DNA of 64,000 bases from Bryopsis sp. KO-2023. Lineage: Eukaryota; Chlorophyta; Ulvophyceae; Bryopsidales; Bryopsidaceae. The stretch's first letter is position 1. Each line of letters opens with the position of its first letter. Positions 54,432 through 64,000 of the stretch are shown here, one piece after another. A program made the position numbers and the translations under genes. The notes under the pieces were generated by a model, which saw only the letters and a list, made by a program, of their open reading frames with translations, was not told the DNA's origin and searched no databases. The stretch is taken from NCBI GenBank assembly GCA_030272585.1, contig BSYQ01000005.1, forward strand, positions 5,301,501-5,365,500, read 5' to 3'.

Positions 54432-56734
54432 ATGTCTTTCTCCAGCACGACGAGCAGCGTTTTCCTGTTTCTGTCGCTCATCCTGCTGAGCGATTTTTAC
54501 CCCATTCAAAGCACCGTTACCCCAAACTCATTCGGATACTACTACTTCGCCAGGTGAGGCAAAAAAAAAACCTAGAGATTTCATGCAAGGCGAAAGGAAA
54601 AGAAATGAAACTTTTTTGAAAGAGTTTCCTGGATTCGAATGGTGCTCATTCCTTTCCACTGGTGGCTGCAGACAGTGGCCTCCGGGTATGTGCGTTCATT
54701 CAGACTGTGGCCAACATATCCCAAGGTTAGTTTTTGCTTCTACTCCAAATCAAAATGGTGAAATCATGAATTTGATTATGTCTAATCGATCTCGAATCCT
54801 CCATTTGAGAAAGCATACACACAGAAATGTGAAAATTTCTGTTTTAAACTTTTCCTGTGAACTCATGAGCTTGGAGGTTCGTTGAGTTTTGTTCTTGTTG
54901 GTTTCCTCCCTGAATCTAAATGCTATTTTTGGGGTTTTTCCTGTTTCTGTTTCTTTATTTTTTTTCTCTGTTTATAGACAGTTCATGGTGCATGGCCTCT
55001 GGCCTTCCCGCACAACCTATTGCAACAGCTCTGCCTTGTTCAATCCATCAGAAATCGAGGACCTCAGGCCAGAATTAGAAAAGATTTGGCCCTCTCTATC
55101 GGGAGATACAGCTCCCACGGAGTTGTGGCGTGTAGCGTGGGAAAAGTATGGAACTTGCTTTTCGGAAAGCCAGCATGACTATTTCAGTCTCGTCATTCAA
55201 CTGCATAAAACTTACTCATTACTGGTGAGGGGAATTTTTTTTTTTTTAATTATTTACATTTCCCAAATAAAGCTGTTAAAGTGAACGGCCAAAGTTTTGA
55301 ACCGGAGAATACCTTTCAGAGTTACCCTTCAGAATTACCTTTCTTTGGCCAGGGAGGGGGAAAAGTTTTGGCAGGGGGAATATGTGAGGACATTTTCTAA
55401 TTTTTAGGAATGGGTTGTAGTAAATTAATGGGGGTGCTCTGGGTTAGGTTTTGATGCAATTGGTTGGGGAACTAGCAACCCCGGTTCGAGTCCAGATGGG
55501 TGCAGAAAGATCTACCTTTCAGAATTAGCCAGCGGGCGAGAAAGGCCTTGTTATGAAAAGCCAGAGCATATTTTGAAAATGTCTCTGAATGAGTGTTGAC
55601 CCTGATGCTCTGTTTCTTTTGTTGTTGTTTTTTGTTTTTTTTCCCTCGGCATTTCTAGGAACCGTTGTCCTCATGGCAAGTGATGCCTTCCGACTATGAA
55701 ATGTACAGCAGATGGGAACTTGAGGAATCAGTGGGTCACTCGTTTGGGGCAGAACCCATCATACTATGCAAAGGCAAGCAGCAAAAATATGTCACCGAGG
55801 TGAACCCCTTTCCCTGCCCCCCTCCCCCTTTTCCCCTGAAAACTGTTTTCTTTCCGAAACAAAAACAGTTGTAATTTTCGATTTTCGCATTTTTTTTCAC
55901 CCATGTCCTGTACTCGCTCAATCGTATTTTCCTTTTCTGTTTTTATCCCTTCCCAGTGTTGTTTTTTTGTTTTGTTTGTTTTTTTTCCTCTCAAGGCCAT
56001 TGGGGGTGTCTTTTCCACAGATTTGGATGTGCCTGAACCTCAATTTTGACCCAGTCGCATGCCCGCGAGAAACTTCTCATGCATGCACAACAGTCAGACT
56101 CCCAAAACACACGAGAAGGATGGTGCCTGTTTGGAAAATCATTGTGGGGTCCCTGACCTTGGCAGTTTTTGGTGCTATGATGTTCATACACAGAAGGCCG
56201 TGCCATCCCACAAGAAGAGCAACCGCAACAGGTAGGGCTCCACAGGGTTTTTTGGCAGTCCTACTTTTAATTGGGATTTATTTTGTCATAGTATTTAATT
56301 TAATATTAGTTTTTTTTTTTTAATTTAAAAATATACTAAATTAAAGACTTTTTTTTTTGTTTTTCATTTTATTTGGTCATTGTGTCCCCTCCACTCCGCC
56401 CTTTCCAAAAAAAAAAAAAAGAAATAAAAAGGGAGAGAGAAATATGGGATTTTTAAGATTAGTCATTGCTTGTTCTATCCCCATGAAAGACATTTCCATT
56501 TATTTTTGCAGGTAAATTGTAGGGGGAAGCTTTGTTTTTCCTTCTATTTTGTTTCCCAGCCCCTTTTGCATTTTTTTTTTCTTCCTGAAGTTTTTTTAAT
56601 TTTCAGAAAATCATGTATTTGTACAATTTTTTGCCCACATGTCATCATCATCATTCAATTGCATCATGCTTTTTTTTCCTGCTTTTTCCACAGATGATCA
56701 CGAACAGCCTCTTTTGGAAACAGAGGATATGTAG
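54432..56734 (+). CDS. RNase T2 family, membrane-anchored, probably catalytically inactive, 6 exons
   Basis: Exons 54432-54553, 54672-54725, 54978-55224, 55659-55799, 56021-56231 and 56694-56734 sum to 816 nt (271 aa), all in phase. A signal peptide (VFLFLSLILLSDFYPIQS) leads into the T2 fold: QWPPGMC (42-48), CAS I FMVHGLWPS (61-69, H64 kept), LRPELEKIWPSL (88-99) and the CAS II position LWRVAWEKYGTC (108-119). Active T2 RNases read HEWEKHGTC there; here the first His is Val111, the Glu is Ala112 and the second His is Tyr116, so catalysis is probably lost. Disulphide cysteines are mostly kept. A transmembrane helix (~223-244, VWKIIVGSLTLAVFGAMMF) and a short tail with HEQPLLETED follow, an acidic-dileucine-like sorting signal. 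Typical T2 enzymes are soluble, so the anchor is unusual. Confidence 0.88.
55440..55510 (+). repeat. tRNA-like fragment, possible SINE remnant, in an intron
   Basis: Holds an A-box-like GCAATTGGTTGGGG and a perfect polymerase III B-box GGTTCGAGTCC, but only 13 bases apart and without a foldable anticodon arm, so it is not a working tRNA. It lies in intron 3 of the RNase T2-like gene. Confidence 0.35.
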
Positions 56735-57413
56735 GAAAACGTCGGCATTGGCTGTTTTCCATTTTCAGTTTTGTTCTAGGGACAGGGAAGGGGGGGAGGG
56801 GGCAGGGTTCGAAAAGTGTTGTTTTTTTTTTCATAGGAAATCGCAGGGATGCCATAAGAATGTCCCAGAAGTTTTCGAACAAGAATACCCTTGAGTAGTG
56901 TTGAATGAATGCTGATGGGGGTTGGGGGAAATATACAAGTTTTGTTATGTATAATTGCAATTGGGGTCTGTAATGTGATACAATAAGTTTGGAAAATTCG
57001 CTGTGTGGGCGTTTCATATCTCCAGCGATTGCTTGTGTTGGGTGGCTTGAAAACAGTTCACCAAAATTGAAAAAGTGTCATATCAAGAAACATGTCTCCA
57101 GCGAAGAAACCCCCAACCGCATTGGTCCACAAGACAAAGGCGGCGCTTCTGCAACTTCAGCTGAGAAAAATCACCCACCCCTTATTCCAGACATTGTATT
57201 GGCTTTTTGGTTGATGGATTGTGGATATAACTACGGACTTGTAATCAGCCCCTTATTCCAGCCCGCCAGTTCGATTGATCGAATCGTAGCACGCTCAAAA
57301 CTGTGGGCTGTCGTACAGCTTTTGAGTTTTATGTCGGCGTCTGGCCTTGTTGATTTCCTTTTCAGACAGAGGGATCCGCTTCGTGCAGTGGGGTACATTG
57401 TTTCACTTGCACA
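56735..57413. other. Spacer between RNase T2-like and LLPH-like genes
   Basis: Apparent frames (for example 56989-57498) overlap the next gene's first exon in the wrong phase and lack domains. Likely 3' UTR plus promoter. Confidence 0.5.
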
Positions 57414-60400
57414 ATGGCAAAGAGTGCACGTTCCAACAGAGGGAAGCGCGTCAAGGCATCTCGGCGGTGCGTCAACTCCACAGGAGCTCGATCCGTGAAA
57501 CAGAAGCCAGCAGTTTTTCCCAATTTTTCCTCCTCCCCCTTTCAAAAAAGACAGTGCAAAACTCTTCCTAGGTGTTTTTGCAGCAAGGTTAGGAGAGTTT
57601 CATCAAAGGAGGGATCTTTTTTAGAGTATGTTGCTGATGTTCTGTAGAATTTTTGTGTGTACAGAATTCTGTTGGAGAATCAGCCATCATGGGTGAAAGA
57701 TGCAAAACAGAAGAGGCAAGATGCGATGGCCGAAAACCTCAATGCTGCTAAGATTGAACCTGTAGGTCGGGACGGCTTCCTGGATCTCTTTCTTCGACAA
57801 CTTCCACACCGAAAAATAGGAGAATATAAAAAAAATGAACCCTCAGAATTCCTTTTTTTTTTGGAAAGTGTTTACTGTCAAAATCAATGAAAGGGAACTG
57901 TAGTCATGGACTCAGTTTTATTAGGTGTGGAGTGATCGTCGATTTTCTGTTTTTGTTTTTGATGGTTGGCTTGATTTTTCGAAGGTTGAGTTAGCACACC
58001 ATAATTTCGCGTTTTTTTTTTAAGTTCATTTTCTCCATCTCAGATTGAATCAAGTGAGGCCCTAGCCATGTACTGTCATGGAATTTTCCAAAGTGTGTGT
58101 GTGTGTTGATTTTGTCATTTATATTTTTCATGAACAGGTGTATGAGAAGAAAACGAAACTGCTAATGAGGAAAAGAGAGTGAGTTTCTGATCGAGGCCCT
58201 GCAAAAATCCATGATTTGAAAATGCGAATTGGGGGAGGCATAATTTTTTCGTTAAGAATATGATCATGAAGGTCAGGGACCTCCCTTGCCAATTTTCCAG
58301 TATTGTATTTGTTAGGTGAAGACATTTTATTTTTTTGTCGAAAAAAGCAAACTGAGAAGCCCTCAGCTTAGTCTCTCGAGGAAGCTTCCTTCCAGCTGGT
58401 CCTGTTTGGTAAAACTTAGCTTTTATTTTTCTGAAGTATGGGCATGGAAGGGAAATCATACTGCAATGGTTACTAATCATTTGAAATGTCTTTGAATTCA
58501 GGGAGAGGAGGGCACAGAGAAAGGGCATTGTAAGTTGAAAAACAAAAAACGAAAAAGCTCCACCTGAATATTATCGAACCTGTCTTTTTTAGAAAACCAG
58601 CAGTGAAATCTCCCCGGACTACATTTTCGAAGTCTGGTGTAAAATTCACTTGTGCTTGACAAATCAATCAATCTTGGGTGCTGAAGGCACTATTTAGAAT
58701 TTTGAATTTTGGGCTGCTGTGGTGTATGTTTATTTCCTTGTCGATCGGGTGTTGAGTAAACAGTGGCGGCTAGTCTGTGAAATCCTTGCGATACTGAATG
58801 GATGGTTTTGGTGAATAGGTTCAAAGCAGCTTGAGTGAATTGAACGATATGGCCATCAGTGCCATGGAATCTGGAGCTGCTGATACTGAAGCCAAGCCAG
58901 TCGTCTTGTCGGAAGACCAAAAGAAGATTGCATTTCTTCGAGCGGAGCTTGGCAGATTGAGAAAGTGAGCCCCGCCCCCCCCAAAAAAAATAAAAATAAA
59001 ATAAAAGAGATATAATGAACCTTGGATTCAATGATTTGGCATGTTAGCAATCTTTTTTGGAGAGTTTTTTTTCTTTTTCGATCCGTTTCCAAACCAGAGA
59101 TGCATGTTTCAAAAGGACTCGTAATGCAGGCTTGCAACACATTTCTAAAACGAAAACAAAAACGTGGGCCCTGTGTGAGTCTATGTAATGTTATAGTTGT
59201 CGTTTGTTTTGCCAATGAATTCAGGCAAGTTTCGAAGAGAAAGTACCGAGGCAGAGATTCGATGTTTCAAGGAGAAAGGCGTAGCAGAATTAAGGAAATT
59301 GTCCAGATTCTCAAGAAAGCCGTAAGTGCACAGGTCTTCTCCCCCCCCCTTTTCCCCAGATTTTTTACCAGAGGGTTTTCAAAGTTGTTTTTTCAGACGC
59401 CTCAGCGAAACCACATACGAGTGAATTGTTTTATTATATTTTAAATTTTTTGAAAGCCTGGGGTGGGTGGGTAGTGGGGGAAAGCGAGGGGAAACTCAAT
59501 ATCCATCTGGATATATGAACTGTGTTTAATGGTGCTCTCCTCTCACAATTGAAAAGCAGCATGCATACGATTCAAAACCGTGGATTTTACTGTTTTTCAA
59601 AAAAAAAACGTGTGTGGTATCGTTCACCTGATTATTATTTCTTTTTTCCCCTGGTTTTCTTGAAAAAAGGATCCAGCCCCCTGTGCGGAAGAACCAGCGT
59701 TGCTGAAGTCCAAACGAGCGAGGAAGGAGAAAAGAGATCCCCTGGCTGTCAAATCAGGTGGTGTGACAAAAGTAAGAGGGGCGGTTCCGGAGCCTCGAGA
59801 ACATCTCGACGATAGGGAGGATATGGAAGAGGATTCCGACGGCAATGAGGCTGAAGTGGCAGAAAATCAAGAAGGGAAAGAAAGCGAGCAGCCCCCCAAA
59901 AAAGGTATGTGTTGATGTGCAAGATTGGAACGTTGTGGTTTTGATGAGAGGTGCCCAAGGTTGGGAAAAAAAAATGAAAACTGTTTGGTAGAATGCGAAA
60001 CATGGGTGCGTTGTTTTCTGATCACGAAAAGGACCAGAGTTGAATTGACCTATCGAATATTCCAGAAAAGGAAAACAGCCCCCCCCCCAATGGATTTGGA
60101 TTAAACTGTTGTTAAAAAGCAAATTAAAAATAACCAAAAGAAAAACAGCCCCCCCCCCCAATGGATTTGGATTAAACTGTTAATAATCAAATTAAAAATA
60201 ACAAAGAAAATCAAAAAAATCGAAAGATCAGAACTCAATGGTTTTCCAAAAACGATCAGTTGTTTCAGTGGAATGAATTCGAGGTGCTGGTTTTGACGAT
60301 GGCCGTACAGATCCAAATGCGTTCGATGGAGGGGTGGCATTGAGGAGGAGAAACAAGCTGGGGAGGATTAAAAAAGGTGCTGAAATGTTGAGCAAGGAAA

Positions 60401-60931
60401 CAATTTTGTCCCATTTCTTGACAGCCATTTATATCCCTTTAACAAGTTTTCGATGAATGAGTGCTGTCGAGGAAAATGTGAAAAAAGTTTGCCCCATGCA
60501 CACATCCCTTTCGTTTTTGGAGATGATATTCCACAGGACCCTGGTTTGCTGAGGTGGTCGGTAGATTTGCCGCTTTGCAGGCGAATTTGTTTTTCACAGT
60601 TTCAAACCATGGTTGCCCAGGGCTGATGCTATATTCTTGTTTTGAGTGTTGCAGTTGGAAGGATTAACAAAATTGACTCCTACTCACTTATACATACAGC
60701 CGTGTGCCTTCAAATACGGTGGTTCTCTAGAAACGATTTGCCGTTGTGTTTTTTTTAGCGAGGCATGCACCGGTGGGCTCCGATTGGCTGCGAAAGACAA
60801 AAAAGGGAAATCCTTACCACAAATACGCTGGAAAAACTCTCAGGCAGAAGAGACGATTTGAGTTCAAAGGAATTTACCAGTTCTATCCAAAACCCCAAGC
60901 TCCGGCGGCAGCTACAGATAAAAAAGATTGA
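57414..60931 (+). CDS. LLPH/DUF2423-like nuclear (nucleolar) basic protein, 8 exons
   Basis: Exons 57414-57466, 57665-57761, 58138-58178, 58502-58529, 58819-58964, 59225-59321, 59670-59904 and 60759-60931 give 870 nt (289 aa), phases matching at every junction. It starts MAKSARSNRGKRVKASRR, the signature N-terminus of DUF2423 proteins (LLP homologue), small chromatin/nucleolar factors associated with ribosome biogenesis. The rest is strongly basic and helical (KKTKLLMRKREERRAQRKG), with an acidic cluster (EDMEEDSDGNEAEVAE) near the C-terminus and a closing segment KTKKGNPYHKYAGKTLRQKR. At 289 aa it is about twice the usual family length. Exon 4 is only 28 nt. Function is inferred only from the N-terminus and the basic/acidic composition. 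Confidence 0.82.
60065..60202. repeat. Tandem duplication of a ~70-bp unit in an LLPH-like gene intron
   Basis: Two copies (60065-60134 and 60135-60202) share AAACAGCCCCCCCCCC, then AATGGATTTGGATTAAACTG, then AAATTAAAAATAAC. They differ by a few bases and by C-run length. Confidence 0.88.
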
Positions 60932-62766
60932 TGAAGTGTCAGTGGTTGGCTGGTTTGTGTGTGTGTGTGTGTCCTTTTCTTGGGGGAAATGGGGAAGCCT
61001 GGTTTGATCGATTCATCGTTTTGTGGAAGGGCTTCCCTGTGGTCCAGTCTTAGGATTTGTAAGATTTCTACTAAATCTTTCTTTTTTTAAATATATATTC
61101 TGGGTTCCTTGCGATTCTGTGCTCTTTCAGTTGCGGCTGGTTTATCAGTGAATGTGTTAAAAAAGGAAGCATGCTTTTCATACTTTCGTGAAAGATTGGA
61201 ACAAGGATTGCACACGATGTCGTCGTTTTTTTTTTCTCAAGGAGTCGTTTTCACACAATTGAATTTTTCCCTTTTGCCAGCCCCCACAGCAACTGACCCA
61301 ACCCAGGCTGCATCCTTCTGAAAACCCCTCGGTTCACCAAGTTTGTTGTCTGTTTTGCTCTTTCTGAACACAATTTGCTGCAGCACATTCTTATGCAGAA
61401 TGAAAGGTTCGTTATTTTAATGACACTCTGGGGGGAAGCTTAATGCATGTCTCTTCTGATCACACTGGTCATTATGGCTTGGTGTAGCCGGGCAAGTGGG
61501 CCCAAATTCTTTCACGGTATTAACAATAGCACCGCCTTTGTAGGCAACAAGACATGAAAACTACCTCGAACTCCTAATGGTCACATCACAAACTAGCCAG
61601 GAATCACTACCACACTTGGTTAGTTGTGTTCAGCTGTAGTGCACATTTGCTGAAAGTACTCCCAGCACTGCAACATTCCAATCAATCACCCAAACCACAA
61701 TTGCACCTTGGAATTGCTGTGCTCCTTCCAACGCAGCTCCTCACGCATTCTTCTTGAAAAACTTGCCCGAAGAAAAACTTGACCATGTTGAGACCTGTTG
61801 TGCTTGGTGATAAATTCGGAGGAATTACGTCTGGTGCAGAAGAATCTTTCTTTTTCCCCAGTACAGAACATTTGACACATTTCGGAATGGGGGGTGCTGA
61901 AATCTGACTGAGTTCTGGCCCATGGGAAAGATACGATGTGTACACGCGAACACAAAGCCACCCACAATCCCTTTTTTCCACATCTGTGGAAAGGAGTAAT
62001 TCAGCTTGGTGGTTGATGTGGAGTTTGTACAGTTTGGGCACTCGGTTGGACTTTGTTTGGAGTAGGGGTAGTGCATCTTCCCATCTCTGATATTATTCAT
62101 CATAAGCGTGTCTTTTCACCCCTGATTTGAGAGAGGCGGCGAACGTGCATCTGGATTGCCACCGAAAAAACCAAAGGTGGTACTTATATCAAGTTGGATA
62201 TCTTGTTGGGCCAAACCCCCGCAGCTCATTCCATGTAATTTCATTTTCATTCCAGCCACTTCATTTTGTACATGAAATGAAATAGAAAAACTGGAAATTG
62301 GAAATGCATCAAGAGATCTATCTGACAACAGAATATCACAACAGAAATGCAGCCTCCCCACCCTTTTGAAACCCCAAAGCCAGCTAACCCACAATCATAC
62401 ACCCCCAACTGATATAACCACTGCTTGCATGTCAAACCAACCCTACCACATATATGTAATACTCTAGTCCCCCTTCCAGAAGAACAAGTCTTGGTATCCC
62501 CCCCCCCAAAAAAAAAAAAAAAAAAGCAAACGAAAAGAGACGAAAAGAGGGAGCATTCCACTCCCCCGCAAAAAAGAGTGAACAGACGAAAGGAAATTCA
62601 CAACAAGCAACATATTGCAACTACTTGGCAATACCATCATCCTGCTACAATGATAAAAAGAGTCCACTACCCCCCCATATGCCCTGTCTGACAATTAAAA
62701 AAATACAATAACAAAGCCAACCTATTAAAAGTTGGTGCGAAGAGGCCTGCTTGTGCCTTTTCGTTT
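60932..62766. other. Spacer with one dispersed repeat copy
   Basis: No confident gene. The left end is 3' UTR of the LLPH-like gene with a GT microsatellite at 60957-60971. 61682-62041 (minus) is an open frame without domains. 62500-62530 has C- and A-runs. The right end is downstream of the minus-strand Pro-rich gene. Confidence 0.5.
61488..61615. repeat. Dispersed repeat, copy 2 (~128 bp)
   Basis: Partner of 50442-50558, same orientation, with an extra 12 bases (AAAACTACCTCG region, ~61557-61568). See copy 1. Confidence 0.88.
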
Positions 62767-63995
62767 TCAACATCCACCACCACCACTTCCCTCAGGAGGA
62801 AGTCGACCACTGCCACTACCTGCTGCACCAAACCCAGCACTTTCCCTACCAAAAATTGATCCATCATGCCAAAGCCGAGTTCCATCAGTCTGATCAGTGG
62901 GGGTGCCAACCCCACCAGCTCCATTCCCGCTCCCTTGTAGCTGTTGATAAGGTACCCCAGCACCTGGCCCTGCACTCGAACCTGCACCCTGCTGGAAAAG
63001 CAACCCCCCACCGCCTTGTGGTTGACTGGATCCCCCCCCGGGCTGCTGGTAGAGCACTTGAGGTGGCGGCGGCTGATTCGATCCTGGGTTCCCACCCATT
63101 GCAGTTTGAAGCTGTGGCTGCCCGACAACCCCCGCCAGCAAGAGGTTCACCAAATGAGGGTCATACATCTGCCTGAGAGAATCTTGCCCTCCAGACGGGT
63201 TTGGGGTCCATCCAGGCCCCACAGGGGTGTGCGGCTGCTGAGTCTGACTGGGTTGAACCGGCAGTCCTTGGAAACGAAACCTGTCCAGCACCGAGCTGGC
63301 AGCCTGTGCCACCATGGAGGCATTGGTGGAGTTCGACTGTGGATTCAGGAACAAGGGGGGGAAAACTTGGGGGGTCCGCTGGGAGGAGGGGTCGGATTGA
63401 GTGGGAGGCGGAGGAGGGGGTTGGCTGGTGCCAGGAGGGGGTAGGGGGATTTGGTTTTGGTGATTTCCTGCCCCACAGAGTAACTGGAGGGCAGCCGCTG
63501 TCAGGAATGGACTGAGGGGCCCTTCAGGGTGGATGGGGTTCAATTGAGGAGCTCCTACAGGCAGAGCGCGGAGCACATTCAACAGTAAAGACAAGGCACC
63601 GGTATCGAAGTTCAAACCACCTGTCGCCCCACAGACAATTCGCCGCAACAGTTAGAGAGAGGTTCACCGCAAACATCTTCACATCGCATTCAAAGTCAAT
63701 TAGAGACTCTTCGTACGATCAAACAGGGTAGATGCTTGAAAACATGGAAAAACAGCAACCTTCCCTCTCCCCAAAACAAAAGAAAAACCACTGCACACAC
63801 ACAAGGAAGAGGGTGCCAACTCCCCCCCACACACACTAGAATAGTAAACAGTCACGTGGTGCAAAAGGCTGCTGTGCCCTCACCTGGACCAGCCCCTTGT
63901 GCTGTACCATCCTCTCTGCTCAACTGTGGCCTAGGGTCTTGACCATCACCCAACCCTCGATCTTCTTGTCCAAGCAATGGTGCTTGCATCGACAT
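62767..63995 (-). CDS. Pro/Gln/Gly-rich low-complexity protein, possibly 5'-partial, 2 exons visible
   Basis: Exon 63995-63884 (or extending beyond the right edge) joins in phase 1 to exon 63620-62767, which ends at a stop, giving about 321 residues. Near the junction is a short helical segment (LNFDTGALSLLLNVLRALPV) and later PLSPFLTAAALQLLCG and YDPHLVNLLLAGVVG, separated by Pro-, Gln- and Gly-rich stretches (PPPPPPTQSDPSSQRTP; QQPGGGSSQPQGGGG). The composition resembles transcription co-activators or RNA-binding scaffolds, but no domain is recognised. The first ATG is only 5 bases from the window end, so the true start may lie outside. Confidence 0.65.
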
Positions 63996-64000
63996 CTCTC

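Overview
The window is nuclear DNA from an intron-rich eukaryote with a green-lineage (Viridiplantae) signature. Many genes have short GT-AG introns with pyrimidine-rich acceptors. Lineage evidence comes from PGR5, the plant-specific small protein S1FA, a plant-type class-A GATA finger, a nuclear gene for plastid ribosomal protein L13 with a simple transit peptide (no bipartite leader), and an MBB1/HCF107-like HAT-repeat protein. A PKA-type kinase, Kazal domains and a DUF4246 protein are unlike land plants, so an alga fits best, possibly an early-diverging streptophyte. The species is not determinable from this sequence alone.

Layout: 1-9933 is retroelement territory on the minus strand. A Ty3/gypsy chromovirus carries gag, pol, three small upstream ORFs and one downstream ORF, next to a second gag-protease-like ORF with membrane segments. 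9934-13004 is homopolymer-rich non-coding DNA. Host genes follow: a B-box-like/GATA protein (13005-16209, -), a PKA-type kinase (16966-19160, -), a secreted Kazal/Cys-repeat protein (20390-23349, +), an MBB1-like protein (25733-29209, +), an orphan intronless protein (30367-32037, -), plastid L13 (33123-35007, -) head-to-head with an organellar S15 (+, ends 36448), S1FA (37550-37771, -), a DUF4246 protein (38296-39774, +), PGR5 (41446-42598, -), a TKL kinase with a C-terminal CaaX-like end (44743-49195, -), a secreted Tyr-rich protein (51633-53731, +), a membrane-anchored RNase T2-like protein (54432-56734, +), an LLPH/DUF2423-like nuclear protein (57414-60931, +), and a Pro/Gln/Gly-rich partial gene (62767-63995, -).

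Functionally, the middle of the window is rich in plastid genes: MBB1-like (plastid mRNA stability), L13 (plastid translation), possibly S15, and PGR5 (cyclic electron flow). They are interleaved with signalling genes and genes for secretory-pathway proteins. All exon structures were spliced by eye. For most genes the exon lengths sum to a multiple of three and every junction keeps phase; exceptions are stated. The most notable items are the B-box/GATA fusion, the TKL kinase with a 189-residue DFG-to-APE segment and a CaaX-like end, and an RNase T2 family member that has lost the catalytic CAS II residues and gained a membrane anchor.
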